Shown here: positions 1 to 9,560 of the stretch, piece by piece | Position numbering within the stretch: the first letter of the stretch is position 1 | Layout: each line of letters opens with the position of its first letter | Source: Neodiprion pinetum | Lineage: Eukaryota > Arthropoda > Insecta > Hymenoptera > Diprionidae | DNA: 64,000 bases | Direction: 5' to 3' | Assembly: GCF_021155775.2 (NCBI RefSeq) | Contig: NC_060232.1 | Location: forward strand, 17,615,922 to 17,679,921 | The notes under the pieces: model-generated | What the model was told of the DNA's origin: nothing | Database searches by the model: none | What the model saw: only the letters and a program-made list of their open reading frames with translations | Program-made: the position numbers and the translations under genes

Positions 1-1
1 G

Positions 2-92
2 GCGCGTACAAATAATGTACTTCAGAATAATTTGTCAATGGATCTCATTGTCGCTTTTCAATTATATGTCGGTGGAGATTTTCATCAGAGGT
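2..92 (+). other. Possible partial coding exon
   Basis: The window opens in a frame that stays open from base 2 and runs into a GTAAGC splice-donor-like site after the codons for DFHQR. The phrase LIVAFQLYVGGDFHQ faintly resembles the helical start of Harbinger-type (HARBI1) transposases. It is too short to be sure and continues beyond the window edge. Confidence 0.2.
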
Positions 93-464
93 AAGCAATG
101 ATAAGTTTTAGGTTATACGCGCAAATTACGTATCGTTATCCTCACGAGTTATTCAAAATTGTATTGCACTTCACATGGCCACTACGACGATTTGGCAAAT
201 CTATCTATCTAATAAAAAAGTTCTGAACAGATAAAGAGGTGAAAAAGATTATAATAACAATAGTATAAAAAAGATTATAATAACAATAGTATTAAGAAGA
301 TTATAATAACAATAGTATACGCATGAAGTTGCCGGTAGGGTGAGATGCCGAAAACAAAACAAAAAGCATCTAGCAAACAAAACTTCCTTTGACAGCTGTC
401 ACCGGCTGTTTATGACAGTCTTTGACAAATATCTTTATAGGTATCTGTTTCTGATACACAAAAA

Positions 465-918
465 ATGAACATGCAAACAAAAATTATCAAGATGATTCCC
501 GACGGGAATTGTCTTTTTCGCGCGCTGGCGTATTGTGTGTACGGCACTCAAGATCGACACGCAGAGGTGAGACTGAATATCGTTTCAAATATAGTGGATA
601 ATTGGTTTACATTTACGGGTTTTATTACAGGTAATGAGTCAAACGGTGCTGTGATTAGGTCATCTGGTGATTACAAATCGCATACTTATGAATAAAAATG
701 GAATATACGGTGGAGAAGCAGAATTAGCTGCAGCTGCAGACATTTTTAAGATATGTTTAATCATGTATCGCGGAGAACATATTCAACCATACCGAATCGG
801 ATCCCAAGATGAAAGACAATTCTCGCTACTCTTCACCGGTGACGGTGACAGTGGACACTTTGATGTCTTGCAGAACCAAAATAGAATTCAGATAGTGAGT
901 AATAAGTATCAAAAGTAA
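465..918 (+). pseudogene. OTU-family cysteine protease gene of Helitron, frameshifted
   Basis: OTU-domain protein (deubiquitinase-like cysteine protease). Such genes are known cargo of some Helitron/Helentron elements; the role in transposition is not established. The first frame (465-695) carries the catalytic motif PDGNCLFRALA with Asp and Cys. The second frame (from 667) carries GGEAELAAAADIF and ends with the histidine motif GHFDVL, so all catalytic motifs are present. The two halves are out of frame. Compared with the copy at 38593-39000, a 4-base insertion (ACTT, after the SH codons near 680-690) explains the shift. An AT-hook-rich Helitron ORF follows 60 bases downstream. OTU identity is firm; functionality is doubtful. 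Confidence 0.75.
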
Positions 919-981
919 CAAGCAAATGATAGTAAATCTAAATATATCACCAAACAGTCAAAAGGACAGCCAGGATTTACG

Positions 982-1161
982 ATGGCAATGGAGAAAGGAG
1001 AAGTTTCAAACAGCAGACAAGGCGATGAAGATGGTGGATGGTCGGAAGTATCACAAAAGAAAAAGGAAAATAAAATTGTAATTGCGAAGAACCAAATAAG
1101 CCATAGAATAATATCCAACAAATATTCGTATATCCAGGCAAGAGGACCGAAACCCGATTTC
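982..1161 (+). pseudogene. N-terminal fragment of Helitron AT-hook/KYRE-repeat ORF
   Basis: Starts MAMEKGEVSNSRQGDEDGG and continues through a basic KKKENK stretch to a degraded AT-hook (ARGPKP where the other copies read ARGRP). It matches the minus-strand ORFs ending at 38529 and at about 7080. After about 1161 the match ends and the open frame to 1278 is unrelated sequence, so this is a truncated fragment. It probably forms the N-terminal, DNA-contacting part of the Helitron replication protein, or a separate small protein; the function is inferred. Confidence 0.5.
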
Positions 1162-1278
1162 GTCCAAGCGTCACCCCACCTCGAACCTACAAAATGGAGA
1201 CCAGCTGCACAAAATAATTATTGTAGGAAAGCAAATTTTGAAACACAATTTCATGTAATCTTTGTGTTATTCCAATAA

Positions 1279-2019
1279 AGAAAATCTATTTTACTTTTTT
1301 TTGTCTTTCACTTAATTAAGTTTATTCCTTCATAAAGCAAGTATAGCTCAACATCCGCATGTCAAGGAAGTACAAAAATCTTTAAAAACTTGATCAGCCG
1401 TAGCTTCTGCATTGATAACCAAGATGGGAGCTGATAAAGAAGAAAAGGTTTGTTTTATCAACCAATCCTCATGAACCTCATGAATAGTTCTGAGGAGCTC
1501 TAAAGAAATGTTCGATTCTTCCTCACGAGAACGGGAATTGACTCCGGCGAAAGAAGTTTATGAGGAAACTCGCAAATAGACAATTAAATCTACTCTAAGC
1601 TCAGACGAGCGAGGGAGAAGATCGAAATTTTTCATCAATCAATAAGATTCGAAGTCAACTTCGAACTAAATTTAAAGTGAAAAATGTAAAATAAATTTAT
1701 TTGAAAAAAAAGAATTGATATCAATTATTTGTACTTAGAAACCAGACGCAGTAGATTCTATATCTTTATATGTAGATATACGTAAAAAAATCTGAAAATA
1801 ATAACTGTAGCAAAATAAGTCGCCGAATGCAATTGGAGTTGCATGGCAGCGGGAGTTTTGCACATGTGAGTGGATTCGTTCACTACAAAAATCTGAGCAG
1901 ACCTGCATAGGGAGCCAATAGCAATGTCGGGTTGATCGAAAACAACCGATCAACAGTTGCAGATCTGTCATCAAATCAGCATAAATGAATTCACGTGTCT
2001 AATAGACAATGTATAAGGA
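1279..2019. other. No recognised gene
   Basis: AT-rich sequence inside the plus-strand Helitron piece. The short open frames here resemble no family I know. An AATAAA lies near 1275. Confidence 0.4.
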
Positions 2020-2125
2020 AATAGTGAGGTGCGCAGCGCCGAGACCTCGGCAGCGAGCGAAGCGAGCGCCGAAGTGGGGTTGGCGCGCTAAGCGCGCAGG
2101 CCGCATGCTGCCGAAAAATGTTGAT
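2020..2125 (+). repeat. Helitron 3' subterminal hairpins (degraded)
   Basis: The segment around GAAATAGTGAGG and GGGGTTGGCGCGCTAAGCGC matches the reverse complement of 37515-37600 in the intact-ended copy. It adds an inserted GCGAGCGAAGCGAGCGC hairpin. The terminal CTAG is missing. Confidence 0.5.
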
Positions 2126-2129
2126 GGTA

Positions 2130-2832
2130 AAATCATTTGGTTCCCAAGTCTTGTTCGATCTGACGTATTCGCTTTCCTATTTGATATGTGATCAGTCATT
2201 CCCTTGTAACATTCTACACGCAGTTGCTTCTGATTATTTCTTGAAAACAATAAACGCTGCTTCGTGTTTCATATTTGCAATCACATAGTGTTGTGTTAAT
2301 CGTCCGCTCCGCAACAACTGATTCTGTGCTTCACCTGGACGTAAGGCCAATCGATGTCCATAGTATTGAACAGGAGAGATTTTCTTGTTTGTTCCTACGT
2401 GTTTCATGTTATAGCTCCAACCTAAATCACCACACGGAAATAGTAATGGAAAAATCATTGGATCAACGTGATGCGAATATTTCGGCACATATCCAACTGC
2501 ACGGTCTTGTTTTGGAAATACTTGTACTTCTATATTTTCAGATACTGCCCCGTCATTTGAAACGATCAAAGCTGCTAGCTCACCACAGGTTGGCGCATTG
2601 TACCGCCGTCTATCGTCTTCCTTGAGTGCAATAAAGTTTAATCTCTAAGTTTTAAAATTTGCTGCATAAGGATTGATATCTATTATCAGTCTACCAATAA
2701 TTTCTGACAGATTTACTCTTCTTGCGTCATTTTCTCTCAGCGCTAGCTGAGTTTGTGCATCGTAGATGTAAATTTGTCCATATCTCGGTCGGTTATTGTT
2801 TGCGGTATCTAAATTTGTAGATATTTTGTAAC
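2130..2832 (-). pseudogene. Helitron Rep (Helitron-like N domain), distal part, frameshifted
   Basis: The minus strand encodes blocks typical of the Helitron_like_N region of RepHel proteins: RPRYGQIYIYDAQTQLALRE (near 2740-2800), then FPLLFPCGDLGW and the YGHRLALRP region (near 2370-2460), then LRVECYKGMTDHI and MILPSTFFGS (near 2130-2230). At least two frame changes separate the blocks. The protein ends at the junction near 2105, before the HUH endonuclease tyrosines and the whole helicase, so no active enzyme is encoded. The frame joins the upstream part at 5616 once the THAP element (2841-5607) and one TCACATCC are discounted. Confidence 0.7.
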
Positions 2833-2916
2833 TCACATCCCACTGATATATATAATTATACACTGGATTGGATTAAGCGTGGTGCCGTCACGCCAATATA
2901 TATATATATATATATA

Positions 2917-3736
2917 TTAGGGTGCTCCTTATTTGGGGTGTTGATGAATTTCGACAAGTGCGCCCCCTAGACACGTTCGAAATAAATGAACAAAAAATGT
3001 GTGCGAAAACGGAGCGCTGTAGTCCAATTAGAAGACGTGCCTCTAAGCTCGTTTTGTTTTTCGTTTGAATAACATGGGATTTTTAGACTACTTCAATCAT
3101 TATGTTTTAAAAAATTCTCTTTTCACATAAATCTGTTGTTCATGGGTACAACTACGCGTATATTTTTCCACAAGTCGTTATCACAACCTTTACGCCCCCC
3201 ATCCCCCTGATATTATACACGACGGCAAATTGATCAACGTGAGAATACTTCTTTTTAGCCGCTTGGTGCTTGACAGTGTTTCACCAATTAAAAGGCAGTC
3301 TTATTTACGTCATAAGTTTGTAAAAAAAAATAATTGTACCTGTGGGAAAAAATATGTATTTCAATTAGTGTATTTAAAAACACATCGTTTATACTTTATA
3401 CTTTTTTAAAAAGTAATAATTAAAATTAGAATGTTTTGATCGCCGTCTGTTTTTCTGGATCGGGAAAGATTTTACGATATTCCGAGATCCATGAACAACA
3501 GATTTATGTGAAAAAAGAATTTTTTGCGTTCATGGGGACAACTCAAAAACATAATGACTGAAGTAGTCTGAAAATCCCATGTTATTCAAATGAAAAACAA
3601 AACGAGCTTATAGGCACGTCTTCTAATTGGACTACAGCGCTCCGTTTTCGCACACATTTTTTTAAATTTATTTCAAACGTGTCTAGGGGGCGCACTTATC
3701 GGAATTCGTCAACACCCCAAATAAGGACCACCCTAA
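2917..3736. mobile_element. 820-bp palindromic MITE-like element
   Basis: The ends are TTAGGGTGCTCCTTATTTGG and, at the other side, CCAAATAAGGACCACCCTAA. The arms (about 2917-3150 and 3485-3736) are inverted copies of each other along their length, including the blocks around CTACAGCGCTCCGTTTTCGC. The flanks are (TA)n runs, so a TA duplication is likely but cannot be proved. No coding capacity was seen. It is nested in the THAP element. Confidence 0.7.
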
Positions 3737-3817
3737 TATATATATATATACGTGATATATGTATGTGTATATAATCGATTGCGATGGAAAATTACAGTAA
3801 CAATTATTGAGGTAACA

Positions 3818-4588
3818 ATGAGTACCTGCGTTTTTTGCAAAACAAAGCAATCAAAATATTGTGGGCGATCATTTCACAAGTGAGTATACAACGCTGAAGC
3901 GTTCTGCAAATGATAACTTGCAGAGGTTATGTCAGCATACAAAGTATTTATCAATTATATTTAACGAGTATCATAACGTACGAATCGTGTCAGTAAAAAT
4001 TCACAATATTTGAATTATGAACCGATCTTATTATAATTGAAATTAAAAACTCGGGTATTATTGACTCAGGGATTAAATTATAATTCAATATGTAGATTTC
4101 CCGTGAAAGATGTGTTGCGCCTTCAGCAGTGGTTAAAAGAAATGAAGAGGAAGGACTGGAAGCCAAACCGAAATAGCACATTGTGTTCAGCTCATTTTAC
4201 AAATGACTGCTTTGATAGGACAGGATTCCTAATTACATTGAAAAAGAACAGTGTACCAACTATATTCGACAACCCAAAATCAGAGTGTTCATCTTGTCAC
4301 CGATTAAGGGAATATGGACGTGGCTATTCATTCTTCAAGTAAGTACCGTTACTCAGTGCAACATAACGTGTGAATTAATAAATTTAAACTTTGCTTGTTA
4401 TGTAAGTTCCCATTGGATGAACCTGATATTATGAAGCAGTGGATCGCAAATATAAACATTGGACCGTGGTCTCCATCAAGTGATAGCTTTCTGTGTTCCG
4501 ACCACTTTGAACCCTGTTGCTTTCAGAAGAAAAGTCAAAAATTATATAACTTTACAAAAAGGCAGTATCCCAACGTTATTTGGTAAGA
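3818..4588 (+). CDS. Two-THAP-domain protein, spliced
   Basis: Zinc-dependent THAP (C2CH) DNA-binding protein. Exon 1 (3818-3879) encodes MSTCVFCKTKQSKYCGRSFH and stops at GTGAGT. Exon 2 (4096-4338, after TGTAG) resumes as KFP, rebuilding the THAP signature, followed by QQWLKEMKRKDWKP, STLCSAHF and the closing VPTIF. A second THAP domain begins CSSCHRLREYGRGYSFFK, crosses a GTAAGT at 4339 and continues at about 4404 as KFPLDEPDIMKQW, FLCSDHF and the final YPNVIW before GTAAGA. The second intron's acceptor is imperfect. No transposase domain follows. It probably binds the ends of its host element (inference). Confidence 0.6.
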
Positions 4589-5615
4589 TCTGAAACTATT
4601 AATCCCTTTTAGGTCAGAGAAAACTCAGTGTGCATAAAGACACGTTGATGTGATGCACTATTGCGTCAATGCCATCGAAGCGGTTAATTACCTACAGATT
4701 ATAAAGTGCTCTGTTACAGAAAAATCGTGTGTGACACATTTCTGTGTATTTCCGTTGTCGTTATTTATTAGTAACTTATCTGTAGGTGAAAACTTGCAGC
4801 AGACCGAATTTCAGGATGAATCCGATCGGCCCACCACAGTGAATGTAACCAAATTACATGAGCACCTACACATTTGTACCTGATTTGCATGCTCAGATAT
4901 GTACATCTTTTTTATTTTCTTTTGATTGTGCTTGTAACTTTTTCTTCATGTGAATGGATTGTGGATTGATACTACTAATTGTATTACGGTTGTGGTTTAT
5001 CGCACGCAACTCTAAAAAAATGCCTTAACGTTTGCAAGGAATGTTTTATTCTCCATATTTTTGAATACAGTTTTTACTCACCCAATTCGATATAATTTAA
5101 TTCAAAACTTTTTTTACATGTCTTAAGCTCCACTTTGATGATCAATGGATGGTAAATGGATTCCCTAACGGTTGAATTAGTATTATACACATTTTTGAAT
5201 AATCCGCATGGAATTCAGCACACCATAGAATAAAGGATAATGGACGAAAACTTCTCAGAATTGAGGACTTCTTTTGAACATAAAGAAAAATCACGCTTAA
5301 ATACAAGTTTTTCGTCATATTATTTAATGATCTTTTACATCATATAATTGTAAATAATAATATACTTTCGAAAAAATAATTTGTTCTTCATTTAATGTAT
5401 CAAACATTATTTTACTCGTCAAAAACTTTTTTGTGTGACGAATATATCGTTAGATCTAAATAGCATATATTACGCAGTTCAAATCTAGCGCGCATTTTGT
5501 GACAACTTTCTGTACAAGATGGCGGAAATTCAATTGTTCAATTGGACGCACGAGCTTACACGTAGAGTATACGGTAATATCCAATCCAGTGTATATATAT
5601 ATCAGTGTCACATCC

Positions 5616-6298
5616 CCGATTATTTTCATCACATATGGTCCTGGATTCCCCAGATCTGCCACGGTACAATTGAATGACGCAAACGCAAACGCGTCATTAT
5701 ATCATCGTATATGTTGTCTGAAGTGTCTTGATACTTCGTCATTCCCTTCTCGCAGACGTTGAAGTACATCAGGATATTCCGTTAATGGTGGTAATGTTAT
5801 TTTTCCTCCATGACAGCAATTATTTGCCGCCCTTCCTGTTTCATATTTGAACCTTTCTGCATTGCAATGTTTACATTTTACGTTCGTTTCACCCATGTCT
5901 AGTTGCTCCACAGTTTTGAAAATGCCTTTTTCAATATCCCCGTTGTAACGATGCTCAGCAATGATTGATTCACTATTCATTGCTTCCACTCGTTCTCTGT
6001 TTTTGTCTAATTCCAACCTGTCTCTGCTATCTTCTATTGTTTGGCTGAATACAGACAGTTCCTTCTCCATCGATGTCAACGTATCACTGTCACTCAATAT
6101 TTCATCACAAACATGAATTTCAGATACGTTATTCTTGCTCATAAGTCGTTGATACAATTCTTTTTCGTCTGTCGTTTCATCTACTCGTTGTCTCTTGCCG
6201 TCCAGTTCAATTCCTTCTGTGCTTACTTTTCTTTTTTTCATCAATCTAAGCTTCTGTTCGTTGGTTGAAAATTGGTGTTCCTTCTCCATTGATATCGA
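5616..6298 (-). pseudogene. Helitron Rep N-terminal part with Cys cluster
   Basis: The open frame 5702-6289 starts MEKEHQFSTNEQK. It has a charged, probably coiled region, then the cysteine cluster CKHCNAERFK...NCCHGGKI and the LPPLTEYPDVLQRL block that precede the Rep domain in animal Helitrons. It continues in the other frame as MADLGNPGPYVMKIIGDV up to the insertion at 5607. One frame change separates the two. Upstream lies the AT-hook-rich region. It belongs to the same gene as the block at 2130-2832. Confidence 0.7.
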
Positions 6299-6299
6299 T

Positions 6300-7185
6300 C
6301 TATCTCCTTAACTTGCTGAATTATTTTTGCTGCCGCTCTACCTGTTATCCTCCAAAATCACCTTCTTTATATTATTTTTTTCTCTATATTTGGGTTGCTG
6401 TTCACTCCGCAAAACACCTCTTTCTCTTGTGGTCAACATAGATCGTGGTCGTCCTCTTGCCTGGTTATAGGAATATTTGTTTGACATTATTCTATGGCTT
6501 ATTTGGTTATTCGCACTTAGAATTTTATTTTCCTTTTTCTTTTGTGATACGCCCGACCATCCACCGTCTCCATCGCCTTGTCTGTGGTTGAAACTCCTCC
6601 TTTCTGTTCGTTGGTTGAAAAGCCAGTATGATATTTTTTGTTCGCTTCCCTATATTTTCGCTGCTGTTCTCGTCGTCTCATTTTTCGCTCTTCTATGTCC
6701 ATCATAGTGGTTGGTCGTCCTCTTGATTTATTTTCCAAATCAATAATCACAATCGATTCTTCTAATTCTTCGACACCCTTCGTTGAATTATTTTTACTAT
6801 CGCTCTGCCGGTTATTCTCCAAAATCACCTTCTATATATTATTTTTTTCTTTATATTTGCGTAGCTGTTCACTCCGCAAAACACCTCTTTCTCTTGTGGT
6901 CAATATCGATCCTGGTCGTCCTCTTGCCTGGTTATACGAATATTTGTTGGATATTATTCTATGGCTTATTTAGTTCTTCGCACTTACAATTTTATTTTCC
7001 TCTTTCTTTTGTGATACTTCCGACCATCCACCATCTTCATCGCCTTGTCTGCTGCTTGAAACTTCTCCTTTCTCCATTACTTTCGTAAATCCTGGCTGTC
7101 CTTTTGACTGTTTGGTGATATATTTAGATTTACTATCATTTGCTTGTTACATTTGATACTTATTACTTACTATCTGAATTCTATT
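6300..7185 (-). pseudogene. Helitron AT-hook/KYRE-repeat region, degraded
   Basis: Reading on the minus strand from about 7080: an EKGEVSSSRQGDEDGGWSEV block, an AT-hook ARGRPGS, a basic LRKYKEKNN block, a KGVEELEES spacer, a second hook SRGRPTT and RREQQRKYREANKKYHTGF. The module then starts again. This is the same repeat plan as at 37650-38529. Stops and frame changes break it (the frame 6517-6828 is the longest open part). The Helitron match ends near 7190, where unrelated Maverick-like sequence begins. Confidence 0.55.
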
Positions 7186-7242
7186 TCGGCTTGCTCTTTT
7201 TACAGATTTTTCATCGCGAATCAATTTTAAAAAGAAAAAAAA

Positions 7243-7590
7243 ATGCCATCTCATTCAAGTGATGATGACGATGAGTGGTCGATCGTTGATTGGGGCGAGG
7301 ATGAGGAGGCTGAGGAAGAGATAATTATAGGCTTTTCCGAAGCAACACGTGAGTTTTCGTTGGAGGAGCTTCGGGATCTCGTTGAGGATGCGCGAGCTGC
7401 TCGAGTGAGACCAAACAGCCGACATTATATAAATTACGGTGATATATGTATGGAAATAATTGTAGAAAAATGGGCGAATGAAACTATCGTAATAATTATA
7501 GATGTCAAAAATAGCGTTGATGATGATGATGATGATAATGTTAGCAAACAGGATAACGATAATGATTTTATGGATTATTTTGAGGAATAA
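7243..7590 (+). CDS. Acidic small protein, Maverick-associated
   Basis: 115 residues starting MPSHSSDDDDEWSIVDWGED. Very acidic, with Asp/Glu runs at both ends and a central block GFSEATREFSLEELRDLVED predicted to be helical. A related broken copy lies at 26230, and in both places a minus-strand gene of the same conserved family follows convergently. No known fold was recognised. An acidic protein of this type could be a packaging or nuclear-entry accessory of the element, but that is speculation. The open frame is intact here. Confidence 0.5.
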   Translation: MPSHSSDDDDEWSIVDWGEDEEAEEEIIIGFSEATREFSLEELRDLVEDARAARVRPNSRHYINYGDICMEIIVEKWANETIVIIIDVKNSVDDDDDDNVSKQDNDNDFMDYFEE

Positions 7591-7872
7591 ACCACGCTAA
7601 ATTCGTAATTATTGATTATATATTTTTCACAAGTAAAAATTCATAACATTTACATTTTGTATGACGAGAATGGGTGAAAGTTATAAATATATATATTTGT
7701 AATGTATCCTATTTCTAGATTATAATTTTATCGAATAGTAAATTTTTTTAATTCTATTTAAAAGCTATGATATAATTGAGATGATTTCTATTGAATATTC
7801 TACATATAAACCCGAATATAATTGTATATATTGTAATAAATTCTATTGTTATTTTGGTAAATATTGTCCATA

Positions 7873-8720
7873 TTATCTATACACACGATTGCAACCTAGA
7901 CAGTCTTTAATTAGAGGATTCGGTCCATCCACGATATCGCCATCGGGTCCTGGTGTGTAATGTACGCTACATCTGCGGAACCTTGCGACGGCGTGGTCCA
8001 TTTTCATATTCTCTGGTAGTTTATCCCACGCATCATTGATGGAGTTTGATGCGAACGTGCGAATAAATTCTTCTGGTAAAAAAGCTATATCCTCGGACAT
8101 CATTCCCCTTAAACCGTCCAATTCTTTTTACAGACGGAAGGATTTCTCGAGGGAGCTGGTACACTCCTTCGAATACCAACTCCTCAGTCACTGCACATTT
8201 TCAAAGGCGCAATTGTATGCCGGGATGTATTCAGAGTTGTCATCATACCAAATTGAGCCTGGCGCTGCTGCTTGCTGGAGGTTATTCGCTGGAGAGTATC
8301 TATGGTTCACGTCATGCCACGGTGCCGCTTTCATATACCTCAATTTTTCCATTGCAGGGGGTATGATATGCAAATCTTCCATGTTAATAACCCTTGTTGT
8401 ACCATCGATGATCCCCGACAGCCATGCTTTTTTCTCCGCCCCTTTGACGTATACGTAACACGCATTTCCAACCATTTTTCTCACAATCTTCGTCACATCC
8501 TCGTGAGATTTGTTTCCCGCATTCCATGATATTCCGTGGTGATTGCGTGTCAACCATACATTGGTAGCTCTACATTCAAGTGGTAAGCTTGCCAAATCAT
8601 AGGGCGGCTTAAAATGATGTAATCCAGACCCGACCCGTTTACATTCATGACTGCGACTTCCTTGGGTACAAACTTCATGTGATGACCGATAAAACATTGC
8701 ATGTCTGGGATCATCGCCAT
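7873..8720 (-). pseudogene. Conserved uncharacterised Maverick-associated protein, copy A
   Basis: About 280 codons. The best start is at 8720 (MAMIPDMQCFIGHHMKFVPK); copy B aligns here. The N-terminal frame runs to about 8560 and is followed, after a frame change, by LTRNHHGISWNAGNKSHEDV, the signature ACYVYVKGAEKKAWL and an NMEDLHIIPPAMEKLR block. At 8188 a TGA interrupts the frame where copy B has AGG. The same frame then runs on to 7873, ending DCLGCNRVYR. A KEVAV motif near the N-terminus and YVKG..KK in the middle are shared by all three copies in the window. The layout recalls RNase H-fold or DEDD-exonuclease proteins, but the function is unproven. Confidence 0.6.
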
Positions 8721-8837
8721 GTTGAGGAGTGGGAATGTTGCGCTCGATTATATACTGACGGATGGTATGTGGAAGGCTGACGAGTCTGCATCGGATGCGT
8801 TGAGCTTATATAGGCCGATAGATCGCAAGAATTTGGG

Positions 8838-8941
8838 AACGGTGCGCACTGCGTTCTGCGCATATCGGAGGGAAAAATGACGTCAGAGATGCGGTGCGCA
8901 CTGCGTTCTGCGCATCTCAGAGGGAAAAATGGCGTCAGAGA
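8838..8941. repeat. 52-bp tandem repeat, two units
   Basis: Two adjacent units, each containing GGTGCGCACTGCGTTCTGCG and ending AAAATG(A/G)CGTCAGAGA. They differ at a few positions. They lie upstream of the conserved minus-strand gene. Confidence 0.7.
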
Positions 8942-9305
8942 CGAGTGGGCCCAGCCTTTACCCATCCCCCCATCCCCAAATTTTTGGGTTTGATTGCTCG
9001 TTTGAAGTGACCCGCTTCCGCAGCTGCATCTTGCCTGAAAGCGTGTTGGAGCAGGTTTTCACCCTCTCCCCCTCACCTTCTCCACGAACCCAACGCCGCC
9101 TACGATGGACGCCCACCTAATTATAAAAATCTGCGCAAATGCTGTGAGTAAAGTAGCAATGTATAGTTTCCCAAGCATGTAATGGAAATCGGTCAACAAA
9201 AAGCAGGTAGTGGCCGGTGCAGGTATAAAAAATCGGGGCCCACAGCCCTTGCCCCGAATACCTACGTTTATGACGTTCGGCAGAAAACAAGCCTCGACAG
9301 GAATT

Positions 9306-9310
<5 letters not shown>

Positions 9311-9336
<26 letters not shown>
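9311..9336. repeat. (GT)13 microsatellite
   Basis: Uninterrupted GT dinucleotide run. Confidence 0.95.
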
Positions 9337-9387
9337 CAAATCCCTTGAAAATAGCCATCTTGCGGCAAACCGCGAAAAATGATCAGC

Positions 9388-9550
9388 AGGGGGGGGGGGT
9401 ACCGCCGCGGGTTGGCGGGGGCCGCCGCGGATTGGGGGGGGCGGCTAGGGGGGAACGGGGGGGTACCGCCGCGGATTGGGCGGTCGGGCTAGGGGGGAAC
9501 TGGGGGGGGGGGGTACCACCGCGGACGGGGGGTGGGGGTAAGGGGGGAGG
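9388..9550. repeat. G-rich minisatellite with GGGGTACC(A/G)CCGCGG units
   Basis: Imperfect units combining long G runs with TACCGCCGCGG and GATTGGG. The plus strand is capable of G-quadruplex formation. The open frame across it is low-complexity Gly/Arg and is probably not coding. Confidence 0.7.
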
Positions 9551-9560
9551 GGAGCGTTGT

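Larger units (their letters stand above)
200..2105 (+). mobile_element. Helitron copy 1, plus-strand piece (5' end, OTU gene, damaged 3' hairpin)
   Basis: The 5' end reads A|TCTATCTATCTAATAAAA, the TC start expected of a Helitron and the same start as the complete copy at 37511-40192. It is followed by three copies of an AAGATTATAATAACAATAGT motif (about 247-316), the OTU gene and the start of an AT-hook-rich ORF. At 2020-2100 the sequence matches the 3' subterminal hairpins of the second copy, but the final GGGGCGAAGCCCCTAG is not recognisable. The body between about 1170 and 2000 is not matched by the second copy. At about 2105 the piece abuts a Rep gene running the other way. Confidence 0.6.
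2841..5607. mobile_element. THAP-domain DNA transposon (P- or hAT-like) with 8-bp target duplication
   Basis: The element is flanked by exact 8-bp direct repeats TCACATCC (2833-2840 and 5608-5615). Its ends are inverted repeats: the left end begins CACTGATATATATA and continues to TACACTGGATTGGAT; the right end read backwards begins CACTGATATATATATACACT and continues GGATTGGAT. It sits inside the Helitron Rep reading frame, which is restored across the site if one duplication is removed. An 8-bp duplication plus an encoded THAP DNA-binding protein is the combination known for P elements; hAT elements also make 8-bp duplications. No catalytic transposase domain was recognised, so this copy is probably non-autonomous. 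Confidence 0.8.

Noticed and set aside
2009..2191. 60-codon Arg/Ala-rich plus frame
   Set aside because: Lies on Helitron 3' hairpin repeats; composition reflects GC-rich palindromes.
9210..9560. N-terminal extension of the CACTA-like frame
   Set aside because: Encoded by the GT microsatellite and G-rich repeat (Cys-Val and Gly runs); an open frame by chance.
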